A DNA stretch of 64,000 nucleotides from Pelobates cultripes (Eukaryota > Chordata > Amphibia > Anura > Pelobatidae): contig OW240912.1 in NCBI GenBank assembly GCA_933207985.1, forward strand, positions 72,352,361 to 72,416,360, given 5' to 3'. A program made the translations under genes and the position numbers. Shown piece after piece: positions 53,908 through 64,000 of this stretch. The notes under the pieces were generated by a model. It had not been told where the DNA came from. It did no database searches and was given only the letters and a program-made list of their open reading frames with translations. Position 1 is the first letter of the stretch; every line of letters begins with the position of its first letter.

Positions 53908-54866
53908 ATGAGTGTTGGCAAGATTGCTGGTTTAACTCAATGCACATCTTGTTGCATGTATGGATGCCTGGATGTACCCGTCCAGGGTCCATACCTCTGT
54001 GATGGTTGTGTGTGAGTGGCTTCTCTGGAAGCTCAGATTGGAGATCTCGAGAAGCAAATTGCAACATTGAGTGAGATTGACAATCTTGAGAGGAGTCTAC
54101 TGCTCACTGAGCAGAGTTTAGTGGGGACAGGTAGTGGAGAGGGAGGAGATAAGACAGATGGGGAACAGGCATGTAGCTGGGTGACAGTGGGGCGAGGAAG
54201 CAGGGGGGGAGGGAAGAGGAAAGGGCTAGCTAGTCCTGATTTGGTGCAATCTAGCAGATTTGCCCGTTTGAGGGAAGATGTTGGGAGCATCAGCTCAGGA
54301 GTAGCTGTATTAGAGGAAGCTGTTACTTCTAACAGCCGAGCTAACAGCCCCCCTAGTACGGGTGGGGATCAAAATGTTAGGAAGGCAAGACAGGTTGTGG
54401 TGGTAGGGACTCTATCATTAGGAGAGCAGATAGGGCAATCTGCCGCTCTGATCGGCTCAACCGGACAGTTTGCTGTCTCCCGGGTGCTCGGGTCCGGCAT
54501 GTTGCTGACAGAGGGGATGGATTATTGGGAGGGGCTGGGGATGACCCAGCGGTCATGATCCATGTTGGTACCAATGACAAAGTAAGAGGAAGATGGAAGG
54601 TCCTAAAGAATGATTTCAGGGAATTAGGTAGCAAACTTAAGAAAAGGACCTCCAAGGTGGTATTCTCTGAGATATTACCTGTGCCACGCGCTACAGTGGA
54701 AAGGCAGCGGGAGATTAGAGAGGTCAATGCGTGGCTTAAGTCTTGGTGCAGGAAGGAGGGTTTTGGGTTTTTAGAGCACTGGGCCGACTTTGCGATTGGG
54801 TACAACCTTTATTGTGGTGATGGATTGCACCTAAACGGGAGAGGGTCTGGCAGTGCTGGGGGATAG
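53908..54866 (+). pseudogene. CR1 ORF1: Cys-rich finger plus SGNH-type esterase
   Basis: Starts at ATG 53908 (MSVGKIAGLTQC). The Cys-rich motif CTSCCMYGCLDVP and YLCDGC (PHD/zinc-finger-like) is followed by a TGA at 54013-54015. A coiled-coil-like part (ASLEAQIGDLEKQIATL) comes next. After a frameshift near 54530, the esterase blocks VMIHVGTNDK, FSEILPVPR and DGLHLNGRG appear, which are GDSL/SGNH hydrolase motifs known from CR1 ORF1. The nucleophile region near 54440-54480 is not clear. Role: RNA binding and possibly lipid-ester chemistry during retrotransposition. Confidence 0.8.
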
Positions 54867-55071
54867 GATGGCTAGAAGGTTGGAGGAGATTTTAAACTAG
54901 TAGTAGGGGGGGAGGGTCATAGCAATCTACAAAATGGAGATAGGACAGAAAGGAGATGGGCTTTAGCACAGTATAAGGGGGGTGGAAACGGGGGGAGGGG
55001 CAAGCTCAGAACAGAGAAGCTGTGTAATGTTGAAAATTCACAAAATATACAAGTGACGCATAATATTAAAT

Positions 55072-57873
55072 GTATGCTTACTAATGCAAGGAGCCTAAAT
55101 AACAAAATGGGGGAACTAGAGGCATTAGCATACACTAAACAATATGATATAATAGGCATAACTGAAAACATGGTGGGATGAGACACATGACTGGGCAGCT
55201 AACTTAAATGGGTACATGTTATTTAGGAAGGATAGGAAAAACAAGAAGGGTGGTGGGGTATGTTTGTATGTCAAACATGATTTAAAGCCAAATGTTAAGC
55301 AAATGGAATGCGAGGAGGATAATGTGGAAGCTTTATGGGTAAATATCTGCTTGGGGGAAAAGAAGGGAAACCAACTATTGGTTGGGATATGTTATAAACC
55401 ACCTAATGTTAATATTGACGAGGAACAACACCTGTTTGAGCAAATTGAGAAAGCTGCAAATCTGGGTAACACTTTAATTATTGGAGATTTTAATTACCCG
55501 GATATAAATTGGGACAGAGGGACTAGTGCCTCAGCAAAGGGAATTAGGTTTTTAAACTTGTTAAATGACACCTTCATGTCACAACTTGTACAAGCACCAA
55601 CTAGAATGGATGCTTGTCTGGACCTGGTTTTAACAAACAACGTTGATCTTTTGACCAACATTCAAGTAGGTGAGCACTTGGGAAATAGTGATCACAATAT
55701 AGTGTCCTTTGAAATAAACTCAAAAAAACAAAAGCACATGGGGAATACTAAAACATATAATTTTAAAAAGGCCAATTTCAATAAGTTAAGGGAAGCTTTA
55801 CAATATATTGACTGGCATAAACTCTTTAGTGAAAAGAACACTGAGGATAAATGGATCATCTTCCAACAAATATTACAAAGGTACATTTCTCAGTATGTAC
55901 CGTTGGGAAATAAATATAAAAGAAACAAATTAAAACCAATGTGGCTTAGTAGAGAAGTAAAACAAGAGATTACAACTAAGAGAAGGGCATTTAAAGCATT
56001 TAAATCGGACAAATCAGATGCATCTTATAAAAGATATAAGGATGCAAATAATGCGTGCAAAAAGGCAATTAGACTTGCTAAACTTCAAAATGAAATAATG
56101 ATAGCTGAAGAGGGCAAAACCAACCCCAAAGCATTTTTTAAGTACATAAATTCTAAAAAAAAACAAAATGAAAGTGTAGGTACACTGAAAACTGAAACGG
56201 GGGGGGGAGGGGGGTATATTAATGAAGACCAGTAAAAGGCAGGAATTTTAAATAACTATTTCTCCTCCGTATATATTAAGGAAGAACCCATGGCAATAGA
56301 TGTGCAAATGATTGCTACTAAAAACTTGCAGAATAATTGTAATTGGTTAACTCAAGACAAGGTGCTGCAGCAACTAAAGAAAGTTAATATAAACAAAGCT
56401 CCAGGGCCTGACGGTATCCATCCACGTGTACTTAAGGAACTAAGTGCAGAAATAAGTGAACCTCTGTTTTTAATCTTTCAAGATTCTTTTCTTTCAGGAA
56501 GTGTTCCGGAGGATTGGAGGAAGGCAGATGTGGTTCCTATATTCAAAAAGGGTTCAAAATCCTTGCCTGGAAATTATAGACCTGTGAGCTTAACTTCTGT
56601 GGCTGGTAAAATATTTGAAAGGTTATTAAGGGATAATATTCAAGAATTCCTTGAGAAGAACATGGTTATCAGCAAAAATCAGCATGGTTTTATGAAGCAC
56701 AGGTCATGTCAAACTAACTTGATTGCGTTCTACGAAGAAGTAAGTAGAAGTATAGATCAGGGTGTTGCCGTGGATGTGATCTATTTGGATTTTGCCAAGG
56801 CATTTGATACAGTTCCACACAATAGATTAGTGTTCAAACTCAAGGAAATCGGTCTAGATGAAAATGCTTGTTCTTGGGTAGAACATTGGCTTAAAAACAG
56901 AGTACAAAGAGTTGTCATTAATGGTAAATTTTCAAGCTGGACAGAGGTGGCAAGTGGTGTCCCTCAGGGGTCTGTTCTGGGACCCCTTCTATTTAACATG
57001 TTTATAAATAATCTTGAAGACCGCATTGAAAGTCATGTTTCAGTGTTTGCAGATGACACCAAACTTTGTAAAACAATACAATGTGAGCAAGATATTACTT
57101 TGCTGCAGAGGGATTTAGATAGACTGGGGGACTGGGCACTCAAATGGCAGATGAAATTTAATGTTGAAAAATGCAAAGTTATGCACTTCGGCGTAAAGAA
57201 TACACAAGCAACGTATACCCTTAATGGAAGCAAATTAGGGATAACAACACATGAAAAGGACTTGGGAATTGTTATAGACAACAAACTATGCAACAATGTG
57301 CAATGTCAATCAGCAGTGGCCAAGGCCAGTAAGGTATTGTCATGCATGAAAAAGGGCATTCATTCTCGGGACAAGAATATAATTTTGCCTCTTTATAAAT
57401 CACTGGTAAGACCCCATATTGAATATGCTGTGCAATTTTGGGCACCTGTTCTAAAGAAGGATATTATGGCACTAGAAAAAGTGCAGAGGTGGGCTACAAA
57501 ATTAATAAAAGGAATGGAACATATCGGCTATGAAGAAAGGTTAACAAATTTAAACCTATTTAGTTTAGAAAAACGTCGCCTGAGAGGGGATATGATAACA
57601 TTATACAAATATATTCGGGGCCAATACAAACCATTGTGTGGAAATCTATTCACAAACCGGACTTTACATAGGACACGAGGACATGAGTTTAGACTGGAAG
57701 AAAGAAGATTTCGTCTAAGGCAAAGGAGAGGTTTTTTTTACTGTAAGAACAATCAGGATGTGGAATTTTCTGCCTGAGGAAGTGGTTTTATCAGAGTCCA
57801 TACAGATGTTCAAACGGCTACTAGATGCATACTTGCAAGAACAGAATATTCAAGAATATAATCTTTCAATGTA
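55072..57873 (+). pseudogene. CR1 ORF2: endonuclease and reverse transcriptase
   Basis: The endonuclease begins near LTNARSLNNKMGELEAL (55072), has a frameshift near 55165, and runs 55216-56235 (ICYKPPN, IIGDFNYPDINW, NSDHNIVSF). A single in-frame TAA (56233-56235) separates it from RT, which continues in the same frame (56290-57777): [61 protein letters not shown] and catalytic FADD (FADDTKLCK). A frameshift at the T-run near 57735 moves the C-terminus (MWNFLPEEVV) to another frame ending near 57873. Only three visible lesions, so fairly young. Confidence 0.93.
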
Positions 57874-58071
57874 GGGTAATAACTGCTTGATCCAAGGATA
57901 AATCTGACTGCCATTCTGGGGTCAAGAAGGAATTTTTTTCCTAGCTTGTTGCAAAATTGTACTTCAAACTGGGTTTTTTTGCCTTCTTTTGGATCAACAG
58001 CAAAAAACAAATGTGAGGTAGGCTGAACTTGATGGACGCAAGTCTCTTTTCAGCTATGTAACTATGTAATT

Positions 58072-58640
58072 ACTATATACAGTGAAACAAAATAAAATAA
58101 ATATGTACAAAAGGTATGTCTGCTGATCTGCTAAATCTGTAGTATATACAACATATCAAGAGGATTCTTTTGGTACTAATTGAGATAACTTGTTGATCTT
58201 AATGTTTGTTGCAACAGTGTCTCTTTACTTAGTGTACCTATTAATTGTATCCAAGTGTATGTTAGGGGTAAACTACAGGGGAGGGATAGAAAAGTATTAT
58301 AAGAATCTAAGCCGTTTGTCTGATCTAATAGTTAGGATCATAGGCAGCAAAATACTTCATATGATTATTTGTTTGTAATGCTCAATAGCATATCCCACTC
58401 TTATAGTAACACGGAGACATATAAGGTATGAACTAAATCCCTAGCGGTCAGCCAATCTAGCTAAAGAACCTAGATCGATCGATGCTCTGTAGCTGAATCT
58501 AACCATATAAGGGTAAAGAAAAAGTGTGTGTAGAGCCTAATAAACCCTATAAGCCCATACCCGTACCCCCTCCTAGTTCTATATGCAGAAGCAGATCGGT
58601 ATCCTAATTTAGACCCTAATGGTCATGGTAACACTCGATG
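58072..58640. other. Unassigned AT-rich DNA
   Basis: No recognisable coding region or repeat. Confidence 0.3.
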
Positions 58641-59880
58641 CGCGTTTTGGCACCAGTATTGTGTCTTTGTCAAGAGCTTACCAAGGATGAGAGTGCGCCA
58701 CAATTTAAACTCCATAGTCTCCGCCTTGACCTTCATGACGTCATCGGCATTCTCGAGCGACGTCAGTCCGTGGGTGGGGTTGGGGAGTTTTAGTGGCATT
58801 CACTTCTCATCAGCGAGTAAAAATTTAAATTAACCATCTCAATTCTAGTTTGCAACGGACCGAAGTCCCAAATAGTCCTCAAGAGAGAATAATTTATAAT
58901 ATATAGTCAAACTACACATTTCACCGATTCAGACTTGATCAAGAGAAAAAGTTATACATGTACAGAAGTGAACATAGAGTGTACCTATATACACATAGAG
59001 GGAAAACAGAAGGAGGTATTTTAAAAGGTCCATAGAGTAAATCCATAGATTATAAATAAAGGCAAAGTATGATTATATGTATATATATATAGTTTTTAAA
59101 GATTACTTGTATATATCTATGGTTGTTAAACCTCAACACTCTGCTCAAAAACCCTCTAGTAATTAGAATTTACCGGAACAACATCCCATTAGACTTCAAG
59201 AAACTTACATGGAGCTTCAACAATATTTAGATAGATAGTATAAACCAGGACCCTTCATTTAATCCTTCATTCTTAAATTGAATGAAAAATACATATATTA
59301 GGTTATTCAATAACTACTTTTGTTTTTTAGTTTTTTAGTATTTTTATTATTATTTTTATCTCCATAGATATTCTCAATCAAAGTGTGTATGATGTTAATT
59401 TAATGATCAGCCAAAGATTCACCATAGTTTCAAATAGTTTTAAATGATTTTAAACCCTCTTAATCAATGGTTATTACAAATAAATCCATTAAATTACGTA
59501 TGTCGGTTACTAATTTGACCGGTGTATATCTCAACATATCATTCAAGTATTCTCTGTGTTTATTGGTTTCAGAGAACAACCCATTAGGGTTTACCCAAAA
59601 TTTACCCAATTAGATAAATGGTGCAAAAGAAAACCCTTCATTTAGTCCTTTCGGCTGTAGAGTGAAAAATAAAAATAAAATAAGAGGACCCGACATTTAG
59701 TCCATGCGGGGATAAAGTTTTTAAACAATAAATCCAAAAGCATTCTCTTCTCCTCAGACGGTCTAAATTGCCTTTCCTTTGGTCCAAGTTGACTAGCTCA
59801 ATGCCCATAAATTTTAGTACTGTGGGGTCCCCCTGGTGGGCAGTTTTAACATGTCTTGAGATTGGGGTCTCAATATTTAT
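58640..59880 (-). mobile_element. Penelope 3' fragment, minus strand
   Basis: Minus-strand 59860-59690 encodes a GIY-YIG C-terminal region (HVKTAHQGDPTVLKFMGIEL, RRECFWIYCLKTLSPHGLN), typical of the Penelope end. The following sequence down to about 58640 is AT-rich with a GTGCCAAAACGCGCATCGAG-like element near 58650, often next to Penelope frames. Boundaries approximate. Confidence 0.65.
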
Positions 59881-60780
59881 TACAGTTTTTACAGAATTGA
59901 TATTTTAAAGCTGATCCAACTTTTAGTCTAAATGAGAACAAACTCCAAAACAACTTGGAGAAATATCAAGCTATAATTAAACAGAGAAAACATCAGAAAT
60001 ATCTAAGAGATCATAGGGACTTTAAAACTGGTAATGTTTATAGGAAATTCTAAAGAAAGAGAAGGGTAGACAAAGATCAGGTCTTAACCTCAGAGTATGA
60101 ATCTAGCAGTTCAGATACTGACTCTCAGTTCAACCCCTCAACCTCTAATGAGCAAAACAGGAGCATTTTTATAAAAAGGAGTGAGTTTTTTAGACGAGCC
60201 GCCAGGGGAAGAACGCCCCTACCTGAGACCAAGACCCAGGAGGCAATATAATCGAAGGAATAGATAGGAACCAAGTTGTAAACTTGTCTAAACATACCTT
60301 GACCCAGTTAGAACTTGAAGTACTTGGGAAAGGACTTTCGTTCATCCCAATCCAACGCTTCGACAAGTTCAACTAGATCAAGGATCCACTTCTTTGCACA
60401 GAAACTTATACTACACAAGAACCACCTTTTAAACAATGACAAAAAGCTAAATCGCTGGGCCTTGAACCCAGGGACTACCAACTAACTCTAAGTTGGCAAA
60501 ACTTTTGGAAGAAAATGACAGAGATGAGGGAGCCCAGTGCAAAAAGGGCAAATATTGTCCACGATTGGGGTACTCCAAATATGTGGAAACATTTGGTGAA
60601 TTAGTATGCAAGGAAACTGACAACATCTCCAACCCTGAGCTTACTCTTAAACCAAACTTCCATCTAACAATAAAGGAATTCCAGGCTTTGAAGGGTTTTT
60701 GAAGGACTGCTTTTGTATTTATCGTTTGAAAACTTTATCCTTGCATGGACTAAATGAGGGATTTTCTTATTCCCCCTTTA
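59881..60780 (+). pseudogene. Penelope 5' fragment joined to its 3' end, plus strand
   Basis: Plus-strand frames give LEKYQAIIKQRKHQKYLRDH (about 59960), SEFFRRAARG (about 60180), VVNLSKHTLTQLELEVLGKG (about 60270) and FIPIQRFDKFN, the Penelope N-terminus. After a partial region (60493-60702) the frame changes to FCIYRLKTLSLHGLNEGFSYSPFI (about 60710-60780), the Penelope C-terminal end. The central RT is deleted. It is head-to-head with the minus-strand fragment at 58640-59880. Confidence 0.65.
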
Positions 60781-61266
60781 TTAAAGGACCACAATAGTGC
60801 CAGAAAAAACAAACTTGTTTTTCTGGCTCTATAGTGTTTACACGTGGCATCTATAGTGTTTACACATGGCGTCTATTGTGTATATCACGTGACGCCTCAA
60901 CGATGGGCATTGGGAACTGCGCTGTGTAGTGTGAGGTGGTCTCCTGTGACCAGGATAACCCGCACTGGTCCAAAGGAGAGGGGAAGTAGACAAGTCAAAG
61001 TGATCATTCCATCCAATGGTCCTCATAAATTGGAGATGGGATGCACATGTGATTCCAATTCTTTCCTATGAGCTGCAATTGATCACATGACCATGTTTCA
61101 CTCTGTTGTTGCACAAAAAGCGCCTCTAGTGGCTGTCAGGAAGAGGTGTGTTTAATTCTGCAATGGAAGCCTTGCTCTTTCTACAAGCCTGCAATGTTTT
61201 ACAATGCAGGGCTCAACTACAGGGCCAATGCACCCAGACAACATCATTGATTTAGAAGGCCTTTAA
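60781..61266. mobile_element. TTAA-type MITE, third copy
   Basis: Begins TTAAAGGACCACAATAGTGCC, contains GCGCCTCTAGTGGCTGTC, and ends GGCCTTTAA. Same family and length (486 bp) as the copy at 3086-3575. The right end is mutated. Confidence 0.8.
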
Positions 61267-61595
61267 CACTTCCTATCAATATACCCTGCTCATTAGGGTT
61301 CTTTTTACACCAAAAGCACCCAGTATGATAGATATGTAGAATGGACTATATAACTTGCCACTCTACATCTGTATTATCTATTGATGCCAATATCTTCCAC
61401 GAATGTTAAAAAAAAAACTATTTGAACTTGGCTTAAGACATGGTAACATCAATGGCCATTAGAAGGAACATTAAGCATTTTGGAAAATGTGGTGGTTTAA
61501 TTTTAAACATTCAGCTATTTATTAAATTGCAATAAACAAATGTGTGTGAATCTACCAAAAGCCAAAACCAACACCCATTAGCCTTGCATTGTAGT

Positions 61596-61675
61596 TTAAC
61601 CCCTTAAGGACCAAACTTCTGGAATAAAAGGGAATCATGATGTGTCACACATGTCATGTGTCCTTAAGGGGTTAA
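61596..61675. mobile_element. 80-bp TTAA hairpin MITE, second copy
   Basis: Same as 21693-21772 but in opposite orientation; ends TTAACCCCTTAAGGAC and TCCTTAAGGGGTTAA. Confidence 0.9.
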
Positions 61676-62207
61676 GATGATAATTTGAAACTGTATTTGC
61701 CAACAAATTTCTCATTAAGGATTTGGAAAGGAAAAAATAAAGTTTGACGACATCATTATAACAAAGAGTCTCTTAAAATATGTTGCCTTCAAGCTAAAAT
61801 GTGTGACCTTGGGACTAAATGGAATTGTTTTCCCAGAGGAAGCCACAGACTAATACATTATTAAACTGCTGATCTAATCACATAGTATATATACACGATA
61901 GACATCACAGTTATAAGGGATTGTGTGCTATATACTGCAGGTGAATATTATACTGTCATTATAAAAAAAGTTTCAAAATAATAATAACAGGGCTATTATT
62001 AATATTAATATTATTATCATTTATGTAGCTCCAATATATTCTGCATCGCTTTCATCACTAAACACTTTAGTGAAAAAAATCTAAATAGTAAAATTAAGGC
62101 TAAAATCTGGAGAAAAACTATTCTAACAACTATAGTCCCAGCTTGACTTTTCATATATAAATTTTGCCATTCAGATTTAAAACAATAAAATTCATAGGGT
62201 TGATCAC
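61676..62207. other. Unassigned AT-rich DNA
   Basis: No gene or repeat recognised; short ATT/ATA-rich runs near 61980-62020. Confidence 0.3.
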
Positions 62208-62478
62208 TAGTGATGTCCTGAACGGTTCGCAGACACATTCCAGCCAATCAGCAGCAGACCCTCCCTCCCAGACCCTCACACCTCCTGGACAGCATCCATT
62301 TTACATTCATTGTGAAGCTGCATTCTTAGTGAGCTGTCCAGGAGGTGGGAGGGTCTGGGAGGGAGGGTCTGCTGCTGATTGGCTGGAATGTGTCTGCTGA
62401 CTGTGAGGTACAGGGTCAAAGTTTACTCAATGATGAGTCCGTGGCGAACCGTTCGGCGAACCGTTCGGAACATCACTT
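62208..62478. mobile_element. hAT-type MITE with long inverted repeats
   Basis: Flanked by the 8-bp duplication TTGATCAC (62200-62207 and 62479-62486). Outer ends TAGTGATGTCC and GGAACATCACT. Long arms (CAGACACATTCCAGCCAATC and complement) make most of the element one hairpin. Confidence 0.9.
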
Positions 62479-62917
62479 TTGATCACTAAAACAGGAATTC
62501 AAATTGAATTGAAAATTTATTTCAAATTTCAAGTGAAAATGGTTGAATTGGAAAAATTCTCAAAGCCAACTATGCCTTCAGTTTAGCTACTGTAGCCTTA
62601 AATTTGAAATTTACTTTGTATTTCAAACTTAAGTCTGCAAAAATGCCAAATGAAGTCTGATACACAATGCCTGTCTGTGTTTGTTTGCGTGTCAAGCTGG
62701 AAACTCTGGGATATTTGTGAAAACATGATTTCTTGAGTTTTTGGGCCAAAGAAGGACTTTCCTAATTTATCTAAATTTAGTTAATAACCTTGCATGTCAG
62801 TGTTTAGTGGATAACCCAGCATTCTGTATTCTGAATACTCTCTGCAAAAAAAGCTTTGTCCTAACATTAGCTTTTTTAATGGTAAAATAACATAACTAAT
62901 CAATAAATAATGAGGGG

Positions 62918-63064
62918 CATAGATTGGAAGCTTGTTTGAGCAGGCTCTTCTTCACCTTCTGTCTCCGTTAGTGATTTTAATAATTATTTTATGTATTTTG
63001 TCTCTGTTCTTATTTATGTCAATTGCTTGCTGCAGAATATGTTGTCGCTGTATAAATAAATAAT
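62918..63064 (+). repeat. L2 LINE 3'-end fragment
   Basis: GAAGCTTGTTTGAGCAGG, CTTCACCTTCTGT and GTATAAATAAATAATAA follow the order of the L2 tail at 43545-43700, without the AAT run. Confidence 0.7.
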
Positions 63065-63245
63065 AACTTTACTGTTATAATAAATGTGTAATGTTGTGTC
63101 ACCCTCTTCTGGCACTCTGGCGCATTACATGATTTTTGGAGTAAGGTGTGTGTGTTGGAAGCTTCTTCAAAATTCTGTTTCGGATTGGTCATCCAGCTAT
63201 TAATAGCACAACACATTTCTGTAATTGTGGGGAATAAAACATTAT

Positions 63246-63318
63246 AGTTACATAGCTGAAAAGAGACTTGCGTCCATCAAGTTCAGCCTTCCTCACATAT
63301 GTTTTTGCTGTTGATCCT
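63246..63318 (-). repeat. CR1 LINE 3'-end fragment
   Basis: Reverse complement of the CR1 3' end at 57990-58065: AGTTACATAGCTGAAAAG, GACTTGCGTCCATCAAGTTC. Few mismatches. Confidence 0.88.
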
Positions 63319-64000
63319 AAACAAAACAAAAAATACACATCACTATTAATGCATGTATGAGAAGAAACATCATTGTGCATTGTATGCTGGGTAATAACAC
63401 ATTATATGGCCACAGTAGATTAGTTACTATATAGTGACACAGTCTTTGTGGGCAAATAACACAGTGCACAATGAGAATACCGGTAGTTACTGTATATATT
63501 GTCACAGTGCATGGTGGGTAATGATACTGCCACAGTGCCACAATGTGAGTATCTACTGTCTATAGTGTCACACTGCATGCTGGGTAAAGGCCAACCCCTG
63601 GAGTGAATAGGGAGGGGGGAGCATGACTGCTGCCCTGAAGGGTTGGTATAGCAACCAAATGGATACAGTGAGTTTTACAGTTGGAAGCAGGGTTCTTTTC
63701 CGTACAGATAACCTGAGTGCGGTTTATGTCGTGAACCAGTTATTTTTGGGTTCTCTTCCAGTATTGGCCTTAATGCGATGATTGGGTCTGCATTGCTTGG
63801 AATTTAATATTTGGTTCCAGTGCATGTGCCAGGTGTGTCTGATGTAATTGCTGACTCTTCCAGTAGGAACAATTTCAGGAGGTGATTCTATAGGCAGAGG
63901 ATTGTGGGGTGCCCCCGAATGCTTCTGGAACCTTAGTTTGAGAACTTGACTGACTTGATTGGGAGGTCCCTGGCTCCTACGTCTTGGGCAGCATACCTGA
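63319..64000. other. Unassigned sequence
   Basis: Contains loosely repeated GTCACAGTGCATGGTGGGTAAT words (63490-63590). No coding match. Confidence 0.3.

Larger units (their letters stand above)
53890..58071 (+). mobile_element. Nearly full-length CR1 LINE
   Basis: Two-ORF element: ORF1 with a Cys-rich finger and esterase (53908-54866), ORF2 with endonuclease and RT (55072-57873), and a short 3' end CTTTTCAGCTATGTAACTA repeated to ATGTAAT, the CR1-type terminus. A minus-strand 3'-end copy lies at 63246-63318. The 5' boundary is approximate. Confidence 0.9.

Overview
The window looks like a piece of an animal nuclear genome, most likely an amphibian (frog-like). This is inferred from its repeat mix, not from any host gene: Gmr1-like Ty3/Gypsy elements (integrase ahead of reverse transcriptase), Tx1/L1-type, CR1 and L2 LINEs, Penelope elements, TTAA-flanked and hAT MITEs, and a class I (gamma/epsilon-like) endogenous retrovirus (ERV). 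I found no host protein-coding gene, tRNA, rRNA or CRISPR. No prokaryotic features are visible.

Layout. 1-2658 and 14276-18267 are one old plus-strand Gmr1-like element (copy A). It was split by an 11.6 kb minus-strand ERV (2659-14275, 4-bp target duplication ACCC), and its 3' LTR was split by a Penelope insertion (16494-18071, duplication AGTATCT). The ERV itself carries a TTAA MITE in one LTR, a hAT element in its leader and an insertion-like segment in its integrase. 18268-20015 is a minus-strand solo LTR abutting a chromovirus-type Gypsy fragment. 20046-25034 is a decayed Tx1-type LINE holding a solo LTR, which in turn holds a hAT element; both insertions have exact target duplications.

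25555-32441 is the youngest large element (copy B), a minus-strand Gmr1-like retrotransposon with one uninterrupted 1468-codon gag-pol frame and LTRs that look about 99% identical. Its 3' LTR is followed by a second, truncated gag start. 32510-33010 is a TG-rich satellite-like tract, and 33011-37525 is the longest stretch without recognisable repeats. 38640-40509 is a LINE copy with only ORF1, intact. 42238-43703 is an L2 tail. 44572-47265 is a truncated third Gmr1-like element (copy C). 47868-53329 is a Tx1-type LINE with only ORF2, inserted in LTR-like sequence. 53890-58071 is an almost complete CR1 element. 58640-60780 holds Penelope fragments in head-to-head orientation. The remainder is MITEs, LINE tails and unassigned DNA.

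Most notable observation. The ERV pol has about 150 extra residues between the RT connection region and RNase H. That segment carries two H-x-[TS]-x motifs, as in the 2H phosphoesterase superfamily, and the flanking residues resemble vertebrate CNPase. A captured phosphodiesterase-like domain inside a retroviral polymerase would be unusual, and I am not aware of a description. Also notable are the Ty1/copia-like gene order of the Gypsy elements, Gypsy LTRs built from serial perfect hairpins, an inverted duplication inside RNase H of copy A, and the ORF1-only and ORF2-only LINE copies about 7 kb apart.
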